46,293 bases of DNA from the NCBI GenBank assembly GCA_900696595.1, contig CAADGT010000029.1, forward strand, positions 1 to 46,293, in the 5' to 3' direction. Numbering within the stretch: the stretch's first letter is position 1; the number at the start of each line of letters is the position of its first letter. Position numbers and translations under genes: made by a program. Shown here in pieces: positions 24,770 to 35,032 of this stretch. Source of the stretch: an uncultured Chloroflexota bacterium (GTDB lineage Bacteria > Chloroflexota > Anaerolineae > Anaerolineales > Villigracilaceae). The notes under the pieces were generated by a model, which worked only from the letters and a program-made list of their open reading frames with translations, had not been told where the DNA came from and made no database searches.

Positions 24770-27700
24770 TCACTCCTTCAACAACGGCAAGCGGATGAAG
24801 AACGTGCTTCCGGGGAATTTCTCCTCGTCGCGTCCGGGGCTTTCCACCCAAATGGTCCCCTGCAAGGCGCGGACGATGCCCGCCGCAATGGCGAGCCCCA
24901 GTCCCGCGCCGCCGCCCTTGAAGTTTGTGCGGCTGGACGAATGTAACTGCACCTCCCCCATTTGATACAACTTCTCGAAGATGACTGCGTGATGTTCCGG
25001 GTCTATGCCGATGCCGGTGTCCTTGACGGCGATCTCCGCCATTTTGCCGCGCTTTGGGTCCTCCACCACCCAGGCGGAAACGGTGATCGAGCCGCCGTCG
25101 GGCGTGAATTTAATCGCATTGACGATGATCTGGTCGAGCGCTTTTTTCAGGAGTTCAGAATCCGCCAACAGCGGGGGAACAGACTTGATGGCTTCGTCCA
25201 GGGTCAAGGTCACGTTGCGAGCCGCGAGATCGTCCACATAATCCTTGTGGATCAGTTTGAGGATCAACCCCAAACTCACCGATTCGAAATGCGGCGTGAT
25301 GACCTGGCTTTCGAGCCGCGCGACGTCGAGCATACTGTTGACGATCTGATGCAGGCGGTTCGTGCCGCGCTGGACGCCCTGGATCGCCTCGGAAAGCATG
25401 GGGCTTGCCTGAACCGTCGCATCGTTCAGCAACATGCCGAGGAACCCCTTGACGACCGTCAACGGCGTGCGCAGTTCATGCGCGGCGACCTGAATAAACG
25501 CGGATTTATTCTTATCGTGCTTTTCAAGTTTCTGATAGGCTTTGTTCAATTCCTCCACGCGCTCCGCCACCATGCGCTCCATCACCAGGTTGATGCCGGT
25601 CACTTCATGGTAGAGACGCGCGTTTTCGACGGCGATGGTCGCCTGTTGCGCGAAGGTGGCGGCCAGCAGGGCGTCGTCTTCTGTGAACGAATCCGCCGCG
25701 CGGCTGACGAGCAGGAGTCCGACGACGTTATCCTTCAAATGCAACGGCGCGCCCATCCATGATTTATCGCGCGGCAGCCATTCGGGCTGGGACCATTTCT
25801 CGGCTGATTCAATATCTTCGACGACCACCGTTTCGCCTTTGCGCGAGACGATGGTGTAAAGGTTGCCGCCCCTGAGTCCCAGGCGGAAAGAGGACATATC
25901 CGCGCCCGGCGGCATTCCGCGATGCGCTTCGACGCGCGGATCGCCGTTCACATCTTCCATGTAGAGGACGCCGCGCTCGTAAGGCAGCGCCAGACTCAAC
26001 TGTTCGAGGATTTGATCCGGCAGGCGTTCGACGGTTTTCAGGGAGGATAATTGGCGCAAAGATCGCGCCAACGCCTCGGCTCCGCGGCGACGGTTTTGTT
26101 CAGCCCCGAATAGCAACGCGTTTTCGCTGGCGGCTTTTTCCGCCGCATCCCGCGCGCGGCTGAGTTCCTCCGCCCGTTCATGCGCCTCGCCCAAAAGCCG
26201 TTCCACTTCGCGCTGGGCTTGTTCGCGCTGGGTCACGAGCATCACGCGCAACAACGCGCTCGAAAGCAGGTTGCGCGCGCGCGCATATACATCCCAATCG
26301 TCGGACCCCATCTCCGCCCACATGAACCCGAAGCGGTTGCTCGCCAGAGAAAGCGGCATGACTACAGCGTCGAAGCGGCGATCCTCCGGGTTATGTCCGC
26401 GCGGAGCGAGGCGCCCCGTGGCGAGAGTGGAGCGCTCGCCGGGCATGTCGAATCCATTTTCGTCGTACTGCATCAGCAGGCGGTAATTCTGCGGCGGCGG
26501 CGCGGCGGCGGGGACGGGCGAATCGCCTTCGCCGTAATACATCACATACCAGCGCGCAATGCCCAGCGCGGGAAAATGCAGTGTAATCGCGTCGCCGATG
26601 GATCTGAAACTGACCGCGGACGCCATCGAAAAACTGAAATTATTAAGCAGTTCCTCCTGCTTGACGAATTGCAGCCTGCGATATGCCTGCGCGCGCTGGG
26701 AAAGTTCGCCCGCCAACATGCGCGCCTGTTGGAAAAGATTCTCGGCGTGCAGGGTCGTGGCGGCGCTGGAAATGCCCCCCAGCGCGTAACGTCGGAACAT
26801 GGAAAGCGCGTTCTGCCAGACGCTCAAATCATGCCCGTGTTTTTGCAAGGTCGCAACCATGCCCTGCACCGCCTTCATGAACCCGTCGTTTCTGTTCGTA
26901 TCGCGCAGACCGGCGAGAAAGGCGTCCCATGCCGCGCCGAACGATGCGGCGTATTCCTCCCTCGCCGGGTCATCCTCATCCACGCCGATGGCTCCGAGCA
27001 GGGCGTTGATCGCCGCAACGCGTTTGTTTTCCAGCCTGCCCGTGTGCGCCACCTCGCGCGGAAGCGCCGCCGCGCGATGGATGCTTTCCGGCAGGCACCC
27101 GCACGACCAGCGCACAATCAACTCGGAGGGGAGCATTTTATCTTCGACATCGCCGCCTTCAATGCGCTTCATCAGAGAGTCGAAAGCCTTCGCCCCCGCG
27201 TCGTAGAAAGACTGGCGCACCGTCGTCAGCGGCACGCCCATGGACTGGGATTCGCTCACATCGTCGAAGCCGGTCACAGCGATCTGATCCGGCACAAGAA
27301 TGCCGCGCTCTTGCAACGCCTCCAGGACGCCGAACGCCATGCGGTCGTTGGCCGCGACGATGGCTCTCACCGCCATACCGCGCTCGTCGAGCAGAGTTCG
27401 CACGGCGGCGCGCCCGCTCTCCGCGGAAAAATCCCCGTTTACAAGCAGTCGCTCGTCAAAGCGAACCTTGTGCGCCTTTAATTCGGCGAAAAAAGCGTCC
27501 AGCCGCGCCTCGGATTCCACCTGTCCCGCCGGTCCGCGGATGAAGGCGATCCGTTCATAATGATGCGTTTCCAGGAGATGCCGGGCGACGGCGCGCATCC
27601 CGCCTTCGTTATCCGCCGTCACCGAAACAACGCCGCGCGCCGGGATGGAAAAAGAGGCGACCGGCATGGGCGCGAAGAATTCGCAAAATTGACCGACCTC

Positions 27701-27964
27701 ATGTTGCGATAGTCCGTGCGCGAGGTCCGCCGAAAGCAGGATGCCGTCGAAATGCTCGTGCTTGACCAGGTCGTATGTTCCATAAGAACGCCCCCCGTCC
27801 ATGGCGGACGGTTTCCCCCCGACGAAGCAAACCACGTTGACATCCGCCGCGCGCGCCGAAGCAAGCGCGCCCGCCATGAACTCGTTCCCCCACGTGCGGT
27901 TCAACTGCGCGCTCAGCGCTGCGATCGTCCTGCGTTTGCCTGCGGAACTTCCTGAATTTGCCAT
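24770..27964 (-). CDS. LacI-type sensor domain / GAF / histidine kinase
   Basis: The 1064-aa protein starts with a periplasmic-binding-protein fold of the LacI/GalR group (about 10-285: AALSAQLNRTWGNEFMAG, DGILLSADLAHG, DRMAFGVLEALQERGI, VTGFDD) that ends in WSCGC (286-290). A helical linker, a poorly conserved domain (about 430-580), a coiled coil, a GAF domain (about 640-790) and a HisKA/HATPase core follow, with the phosphoacceptor H829 in AAHELRTPL and the GIGID and GGGAGLGLAIA ATP motifs. There is no HTH, no signal peptide and no membrane helix, so it should sense a cytoplasmic sugar-like ligand. No response regulator lies next to it. A TATAAT box lies 14 nt before the ATG. Confidence 0.9.
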   Translation of the reverse strand: MANSGSSAGKRRTIAALSAQLNRTWGNEFMAGALASARAADVNVVCFVGGKPSAMDGGRSYGTYDLVKHEHFDGILLSADLAHGLSQHEVGQFCEFFAPMPVASFSIPARGVVSVTADNEGGMRAVARHLLETHHYERIAFIRGPAGQVESEARLDAFFAELKAHKVRFDERLLVNGDFSAESGRAAVRTLLDERGMAVRAIVAANDRMAFGVLEALQERGILVPDQIAVTGFDDVSESQSMGVPLTTVRQSFYDAGAKAFDSLMKRIEGGDVEDKMLPSELIVRWSCGCLPESIHRAAALPREVAHTGRLENKRVAAINALLGAIGVDEDDPAREEYAASFGAAWDAFLAGLRDTNRNDGFMKAVQGMVATLQKHGHDLSVWQNALSMFRRYALGGISSAATTLHAENLFQQARMLAGELSQRAQAYRRLQFVKQEELLNNFSFSMASAVSFRSIGDAITLHFPALGIARWYVMYYGEGDSPVPAAAPPPQNYRLLMQYDENGFDMPGERSTLATGRLAPRGHNPEDRRFDAVVMPLSLASNRFGFMWAEMGSDDWDVYARARNLLSSALLRVMLVTQREQAQREVERLLGEAHERAEELSRARDAAEKAASENALLFGAEQNRRRGAEALARSLRQLSSLKTVERLPDQILEQLSLALPYERGVLYMEDVNGDPRVEAHRGMPPGADMSSFRLGLRGGNLYTIVSRKGETVVVEDIESAEKWSQPEWLPRDKSWMGAPLHLKDNVVGLLLVSRAADSFTEDDALLAATFAQQATIAVENARLYHEVTGINLVMERMVAERVEELNKAYQKLEKHDKNKSAFIQVAAHELRTPLTVVKGFLGMLLNDATVQASPMLSEAIQGVQRGTNRLHQIVNSMLDVARLESQVITPHFESVSLGLILKLIHKDYVDDLAARNVTLTLDEAIKSVPPLLADSELLKKALDQIIVNAIKFTPDGGSITVSAWVVEDPKRGKMAEIAVKDTGIGIDPEHHAVIFEKLYQMGEVQLHSSSRTNFKGGGAGLGLAIAAGIVRALQGTIWVESPGRDEEKFPGSTFFIRLPLLKE

Positions 27965-28046
27965 AAGCGAATGGCGAAATTATAAGACAGGAGGTTGGGC
28001 GGATGTATTGCAATTTTGAAAGAATGTGCGGTTGCCGCGCCGAGCA

Positions 28047-30068
28047 TCATTTAGCGTCGGTTATCTCGATCTGATACGACGCCGGTTCGCGCGTGAAGCG
28101 CGTCGTGCCGGAGACGACCAGATACGCCGTCTCGCCCGCTTTCAGCGAGACCGGAATCTCCGCCGTCTGGTCGGCGCTGACCGGGAGCATCGTCACGCTT
28201 GAATCGCCGGTTTGAATCAATGCCAGCCGGAAGGTTTGCGGCAGGATGTTTTGAACGCGGACGAATCCATCCGCAACCCAACCGCCGTTGTCCGCCTCGA
28301 AATCGGACGAGTAGCCTGCGGCGTCGACCCGGACATCGTCCACCATGAAGCCTTCGCCGTTGACCGCGGCGTCGGTGATATATTCGAAGCGGATTTGAAC
28401 CTTCTTCCCGGCGTAATCCGACAGGTCAACGGTCTCCTCGATCCAGTCCCCGGTCACGCCGGTGTAGCCCCAGCCGTAGGAATTGCCGCTTGGGTCCGTG
28501 CCGGTCCCGGATGGAGTGGTCAAAATTTCCCATGTCTCGCCGTTTTCCGAAACTTCGACATAAACATAATCCCAATCGGTTTCGATGTCGTACCAGGTCT
28601 GAAAGGTCAACTCAATGGGCGCGCTTACATTCGTGAAATCGAACTCGCGCGTCAGGGTCATATCCGACTCGTCGCCCTTGTTCGACCAAAAGGCGTAGTC
28701 CCCCGAATGGGGATCGGCCGGCAAAAGCCCGGTCACGGTCGAGCCGGTGAAATTGATCGTGTAATCCCCGGCACATTCGATGGCGATGTAATCCACGCCG
28801 TATTGGTGGACGGTGCGGGTGAACGCGCTTTGCGGGCAGTCTTGGAACGTCTCGGTGACATGGGCGCGCCCGGCGCCGGGATAGTTGTTATAAATATATC
28901 TGCCGTCGGCAATGGACGGATCCAGCAATAAGTTGGTCGCGGCCCAATCCATGTAGAAGTCGTCGGCGGTAATGGGTTGACCCGTCAACGGATCGGTCGC
29001 GCCGATCTGCAGCAGCACGTCGTCCACGCTGTCCAGTCCGTTGGCGTCGTCTTTGACCAGCGCCTGCGTCGCCTCCTCGCCGAAGCGGTCGAGGAAGTAG
29101 GTCATGAACAAAAATCCCGCGCCATAATGCGGCCCGGTGTTCTGGTCGTTGGGCCAGTCGTTCAACTGCAGGTCGGGGTTGGAGGTGTAGTACGAATCGA
29201 ACCAACCGGTATTGTATCCATTCAGCAGGGCCGCCAATTCAGACGACCCTTCATTCAACCATGAAGTCTCGTTCAGGTCGTTGTTCCAGTGAATCATGTG
29301 TTGAAATTCATGCGCCAGCACAGAGTAGGCGTCTTCGCCGCCCAGCGAGGTGTTGTCGGCGTTGAAGAGGAACATCTCATGCGCGTTCGAATATTCATGA
29401 ATCAAGGGATGCGTGGAATCCGAAGTGGAAAAATACCCCCCGACCGAGAAGCCAAGCCCGCGAGAGTATAGAATGTAAATATGTTCGTCTCCGTCAATGC
29501 CCGGCGACCATTCGCTTCCGAAGAATTCGCGGTTGGTGGGGTAAATCTCGTTCTCGAAGGCTTCCACCAGGTTCTTTATTTCATCTTCGTCCGCGTCCAC
29601 GCCGTCCTGCGCCCAGAAATAGACGTGCGGCGTGATGTAGCGCAGCGTGGCGGCGACTTCGTTATTTTCGTTTGAATCGAGATTATGCGCCCAGAAATTT
29701 TCCTTCGCGCCCAATGAAAGCGGCGCGGCGGATGTCGCCGTCACCTCGGGGACGTTGCATTTTCCATCGAGGCGGCAGGCAAGCGCGCGCGGGTCGTTGA
29801 CCGGAACGACGGTCTTCTTCAGCGCTTCGAGCGTCTCATTCAAAATGGGATCCGCCGGGGGGCGAACGATTTCCGCCGTCTCCGTCGGCGCATCCGGGGT
29901 GATCGGGTCGGTAAATATCGGGGAATCCTGCGAAGGGGCGGAGCGGCTCAGGGTGTAAAAAGCATATCCGCCGATTCCCAGTAGCAGCAGGCCAAAACAC
30001 CCCAAAAGCGCGAGGATGCCCACAATCATGCCCGCCGTCCCCGGAGATTTGTTTTCGCTTGTATCCAT
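28047..30068 (-). CDS. Membrane-anchored M6-like (immune inhibitor A) metallopeptidase
   Basis: The 673-aa protein has an N-terminal membrane anchor (about 13-38), a Pro/Thr-rich stalk, a catalytic domain with HEFQH (253-257) and NEGSSELAA (272-280, E273 as third zinc ligand), and a C-terminal beta domain that begins at about 445. It resembles InhA-type M6 secreted peptidases, although the usual HExxH is followed by an unusually close NEG. It is expected to be exported and tethered outside. A GGAG lies 8 nt before the ATG. It is transcribed divergently from ligA. Confidence 0.82.
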   Translation of the reverse strand: MDTSENKSPGTAGMIVGILALLGCFGLLLLGIGGYAFYTLSRSAPSQDSPIFTDPITPDAPTETAEIVRPPADPILNETLEALKKTVVPVNDPRALACRLDGKCNVPEVTATSAAPLSLGAKENFWAHNLDSNENNEVAATLRYITPHVYFWAQDGVDADEDEIKNLVEAFENEIYPTNREFFGSEWSPGIDGDEHIYILYSRGLGFSVGGYFSTSDSTHPLIHEYSNAHEMFLFNADNTSLGGEDAYSVLAHEFQHMIHWNNDLNETSWLNEGSSELAALLNGYNTGWFDSYYTSNPDLQLNDWPNDQNTGPHYGAGFLFMTYFLDRFGEEATQALVKDDANGLDSVDDVLLQIGATDPLTGQPITADDFYMDWAATNLLLDPSIADGRYIYNNYPGAGRAHVTETFQDCPQSAFTRTVHQYGVDYIAIECAGDYTINFTGSTVTGLLPADPHSGDYAFWSNKGDESDMTLTREFDFTNVSAPIELTFQTWYDIETDWDYVYVEVSENGETWEILTTPSGTGTDPSGNSYGWGYTGVTGDWIEETVDLSDYAGKKVQIRFEYITDAAVNGEGFMVDDVRVDAAGYSSDFEADNGGWVADGFVRVQNILPQTFRLALIQTGDSSVTMLPVSADQTAEIPVSLKAGETAYLVVSGTTRFTREPASYQIEITDAK

Positions 30069-30086
30069 GTGTTTCTCCTTGGTTGA

Positions 30087-32255
<2,169 letters not shown>

Positions 32256-32435
32256 AGATTCCGCATCCTCCCCTGGAGTCAAAATATATTCCGATGCTGT
32301 CGTTTCGACGAACAAAACAAGGAGAAGCTCTGCGCTCGGCGAACGATTGAATTTGTCCTTCGCCGACCCAAGCCGCTGGCTCCCGGCGGCGAGTATGCCG
32401 TCGGGAGCATGGACAATTGGAAGCTCTCTTGCCGC
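32256..32435. other. Convergent gap with imperfect hairpins
   Basis: A 180-nt gap between ligA and the convergent lipoprotein gene. It has an 8-bp stem (32336-32343 with 32359-32366) and a 12-bp stem with one mismatch (32379-32390 with 32397-32408). Neither has a T-run, so a terminator is only possible. Confidence 0.4.
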
Positions 32436-33527
32436 CTACGGATTCGGACCTGGGGCGCCTCCCCCAGGAAATCCACCGCCTCCTCCTCCGGGAAACCCGC
32501 CGCCCGCCCCCCCGGCAGGACGGTTTCCAAGCGACGCCTCGAATCCGTTCAGGTTTTCGCGCCCGCGCGAGATTTCACCGCGCGCGAATTGCTGATTGAT
32601 CTCGTCGAACTTGCCGGAGAACTGCGTCAGATCGGGACCGATCGCGTCGGCGCCGCCAAACTGTTGGAAGCCGGCTTGCGCGTTCTTTCCCAGTTGCGCA
32701 AGGTTGAGCAGTTCGTCGCGGCTGAGTTTATTATCTCCGAAGGCGTTCTTGGCAAAGTCAACAAAGGCAAACGCCGATTGCAATGCGGAAAGTTTATCGG
32801 CGGGAATATTGTTCGGCTGAATCTGCCCGATCTGATTCAAACGTCCCTGTTGGTCCGCCTGCAATACGGATATCATATCCTGCGCGTTCGATTTCAATTC
32901 CTGCGCGTTCGTCTGGGCGGACTGGGCGGCAGTTTCGAGCTGGGATATCGTTTCTTCGGCGAGGGCGAGTCCCTGGTCGAGCGTGGCGCTGATCTGCTGA
33001 AGCGACTGGTCAATGGAACTGAGCGTCTCGTTCATCTGGTTTAGTTCGGCTTCGATGGCGTTCAACTCGGCGATCATTTCATAGGCGAGGTCGGAGTACA
33101 GGGCGTAATACTCCGCCAGCAGGTCTTCGGCATATTCGACGTAGTAGTCGGCATAGTAATAGTAACTGTAGACGTATTCGACCTCTTCGTAGGTGACCGC
33201 GTCGTCCTCAGTGGCGGTATAGACGCTGGCCGTCGTCTGTTCCGAGGCGGCGACCGCTTCGACCACCGCCTGTTCGATCAATGCGGCGAGTTCCTCCTCG
33301 GTCAGTGTGACATATTCGATGGTCGGTCCGGGCGTGGGTGTGGCGGGCAGGGCAGTCAACACGGCCGCATTCACAGTTGCCTGCGCCAACGCCTGAGATT
33401 GCTGAGTGCCGGCAATGCCCGTGCTGATCGCGTCCTCCTGCGAGACGGGCGCGGCGCCCATCGAACAGGCAGCGAGCAGGGCGGCTATGATGAAAGAAAA
33501 AGTTGCGATTCTGATTGCGGGTTTCAT
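32436..33527 (-). CDS. Tyr-rich coiled-coil lipoprotein
   Basis: The 363-aa protein has a signal peptide with lipobox LAAC (C21). Residues 113-149 hold 14 Tyr with many Glu and Ala. A long coiled coil follows (about 150-235), then a helical domain and a C-terminal Gly/Pro tail (PGGGGGGFPGGG). It is exported, rod-like and unlike any family I know. The Tyr cluster might act in adhesion, metal binding or cross-linking. The start is chosen because GGAG lies 7 nt upstream and the signal peptide begins there. It stands alone behind a strong terminator. Confidence 0.78.
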   Translation of the reverse strand: MKPAIRIATFSFIIAALLAACSMGAAPVSQEDAISTGIAGTQQSQALAQATVNAAVLTALPATPTPGPTIEYVTLTEEELAALIEQAVVEAVAASEQTTASVYTATEDDAVTYEEVEYVYSYYYYADYYVEYAEDLLAEYYALYSDLAYEMIAELNAIEAELNQMNETLSSIDQSLQQISATLDQGLALAEETISQLETAAQSAQTNAQELKSNAQDMISVLQADQQGRLNQIGQIQPNNIPADKLSALQSAFAFVDFAKNAFGDNKLSRDELLNLAQLGKNAQAGFQQFGGADAIGPDLTQFSGKFDEINQQFARGEISRGRENLNGFEASLGNRPAGGAGGGFPGGGGGGFPGGGAPGPNP

Positions 33528-33651
33528 TTGTTTCTCCATTTTATGCGTTTCGTTCATCATACAACGGGAGGACAAAAATCGCCTTTACATTTTTGTGCAG
33601 ACGGTTGGTTATTTCAGATATATGTTGTCTTATTTAAGGGGAGCGACGGCA

Positions 33652-33683
33652 AAAAAAGAGACCGGGCGCCCGGTCTCTTTTTT
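33652..33683. terminator. Palindromic bidirectional terminator
   Basis: A 32-bp perfect palindrome centred on GGGCGCCC with six A on one side and six T on the other. It ends the operon of the sensor kinase and Thr-Pro protein before the lipoprotein gene begins. Confidence 0.92.
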
Positions 33684-33751
33684 CTTCATGGGATCGGCTC
33701 TTCAACCGTCTGGCTGGCGTCCACCTGGGCGCGCGCGTTTCGGGTTTTGGA

Positions 33752-35032
33752 TCAGGGAGTGGGAGGCGGTTCTTCTGTCGTTGAGGCTTCCTCCGTTTGG
33801 GCGGTTTCCTCCGGGGTTGGCTCCTCGGGCTGAACGGAATCTTCAGGCGTCGGCCCTGCGTCGGCCTGATTTATAACCGGCGCAGGCGGCGCAGGAATCG
33901 GAACTTCGACAGTTTGAACTGCATCCACCTGAACAGCGTCCCCGCCGCCGACTGGATTGATGATAACAACGTATCCATAAACCCCGGGAGGCGGGTTGCC
34001 GGAGTTGTTATCGTCCACGTCAATCAGGATGCCCGTTTGGGGAGCGGGTCCCGCGCCGTCTGCGTCATACAATTGACTTGGGTTGACCGCTTCATTATCT
34101 GTTTCTCCGCCCGCCGCCAGGTCTGCGACGTTCGAGTTGTTGTCAGGGGCGCCGTTTCCCCAGTTAAACACTTCATAATATGTCGCGCCGTCGGCGTCGT
34201 TGGAAATGCCCACAACGAACCAGTCAAGATAGATTACATTAAAGTTCAGGAATTCATATATCGCCAGGTCATAGTTGCCGTCTGGGGTGGCTTCCACTGT
34301 GACGTTCAGCCCCAGGACAACATAGTTTCCGCTGTTTATTTCATAGGTATTGCTTAAATCAAAGCGATCCGTGTTATCCGGCGGAGCCCCCACATTAATT
34401 TGCGTGGGCGCGGGCGTAATTTGCGTAAGCGACGGGTCTATTGTGGACACAACCCCGGTCGGTGTATCTGTGGGGGTCGGTGTATCTGTGGGGGTCGGTG
34501 TATCTGTGGGGGTCGGTGTATCTGTGGGGGTTATTGTCGGCGTATCGGTGGGAGGCGGCGGGGTTGAACTTCCGCCGCCGTCATCGGGAGGCTCTGTTTC
34601 ATCCCCGCCTTGTGTGTTTGTTGGCGTCGCCGTTCCCGGATCGGCGCTGGGCGTAGGCGAAGGCGTGTCGGTGGGCGGGACCTGCGTCGGCGAAGGTTCG
34701 GTCCCGGTCGGCGTGGACTCCGTCGGCGCGGGCGAAGCGGTTGGCGAAAAGGGCAGGAAGGGCGGAAAGTAAACCTCCGCCCCGGGGGTCAGGTAATACT
34801 CCATCCACGCCATCGGGGTGAGAATCTGCGGCAGGATCGGTTCGAGCAGGGCGAAGGGTCTTGCCTCTTCCGGGTCCGGCTCGAGATTCGAGTTCATATC
34901 TCCGTTGACGCTCCAAAACGACGCCAGCCGCACGGCAAATTGACCCACGATGAGGATGAGCAGAATGCCGATGGGAATGATAAAGATGAGGAGCGTCCAA
35001 TCGCGGCGCTCGCGTTTCGGGTTTTGGATCAT
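33752..35032 (-). CDS. Membrane-anchored Thr-Pro repeat protein
   Basis: The 426-aa protein has one N-terminal membrane helix (about 13-33) after a short basic cytoplasmic start, then a long Pro/Thr linker with TPTDTP repeats, a beta-sandwich domain (about 225-365) and an acidic Pro/Glu/Thr tail. The linker is coded by an 18-nt unit repeated almost perfectly (34463-34530). A beta domain with LNVTVEATPDGNYDLAIYEF (246-265) suggests a CARDB-like fold (weak). Its ATG overlaps the TGA of the sensor kinase gene, so translation is coupled. Confidence 0.78.
   Translation of the reverse strand: MIQNPKRERRDWTLLIFIIPIGILLILIVGQFAVRLASFWSVNGDMNSNLEPDPEEARPFALLEPILPQILTPMAWMEYYLTPGAEVYFPPFLPFSPTASPAPTESTPTGTEPSPTQVPPTDTPSPTPSADPGTATPTNTQGGDETEPPDDGGGSSTPPPPTDTPTITPTDTPTPTDTPTPTDTPTPTDTPTGVVSTIDPSLTQITPAPTQINVGAPPDNTDRFDLSNTYEINSGNYVVLGLNVTVEATPDGNYDLAIYEFLNFNVIYLDWFVVGISNDADGATYYEVFNWGNGAPDNNSNVADLAAGGETDNEAVNPSQLYDADGAGPAPQTGILIDVDDNNSGNPPPGVYGYVVIINPVGGGDAVQVDAVQTVEVPIPAPPAPVINQADAGPTPEDSVQPEEPTPEETAQTEEASTTEEPPPTP
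34463..34530. repeat. 18-nt tandem repeat in the Thr-Pro linker
   Basis: Three identical 18-nt units (34463-34516) and a partial fourth code for TPTDTP steps. The exact identity of codons points to recent slippage or unequal exchange. Confidence 0.9.

Noticed and set aside
34350-34772. Plus-strand ORF with VGVSVGVGVSVGVG
   Set aside because: It is the antisense reading of the TPTDTP linker of the anchored Thr-Pro protein gene.
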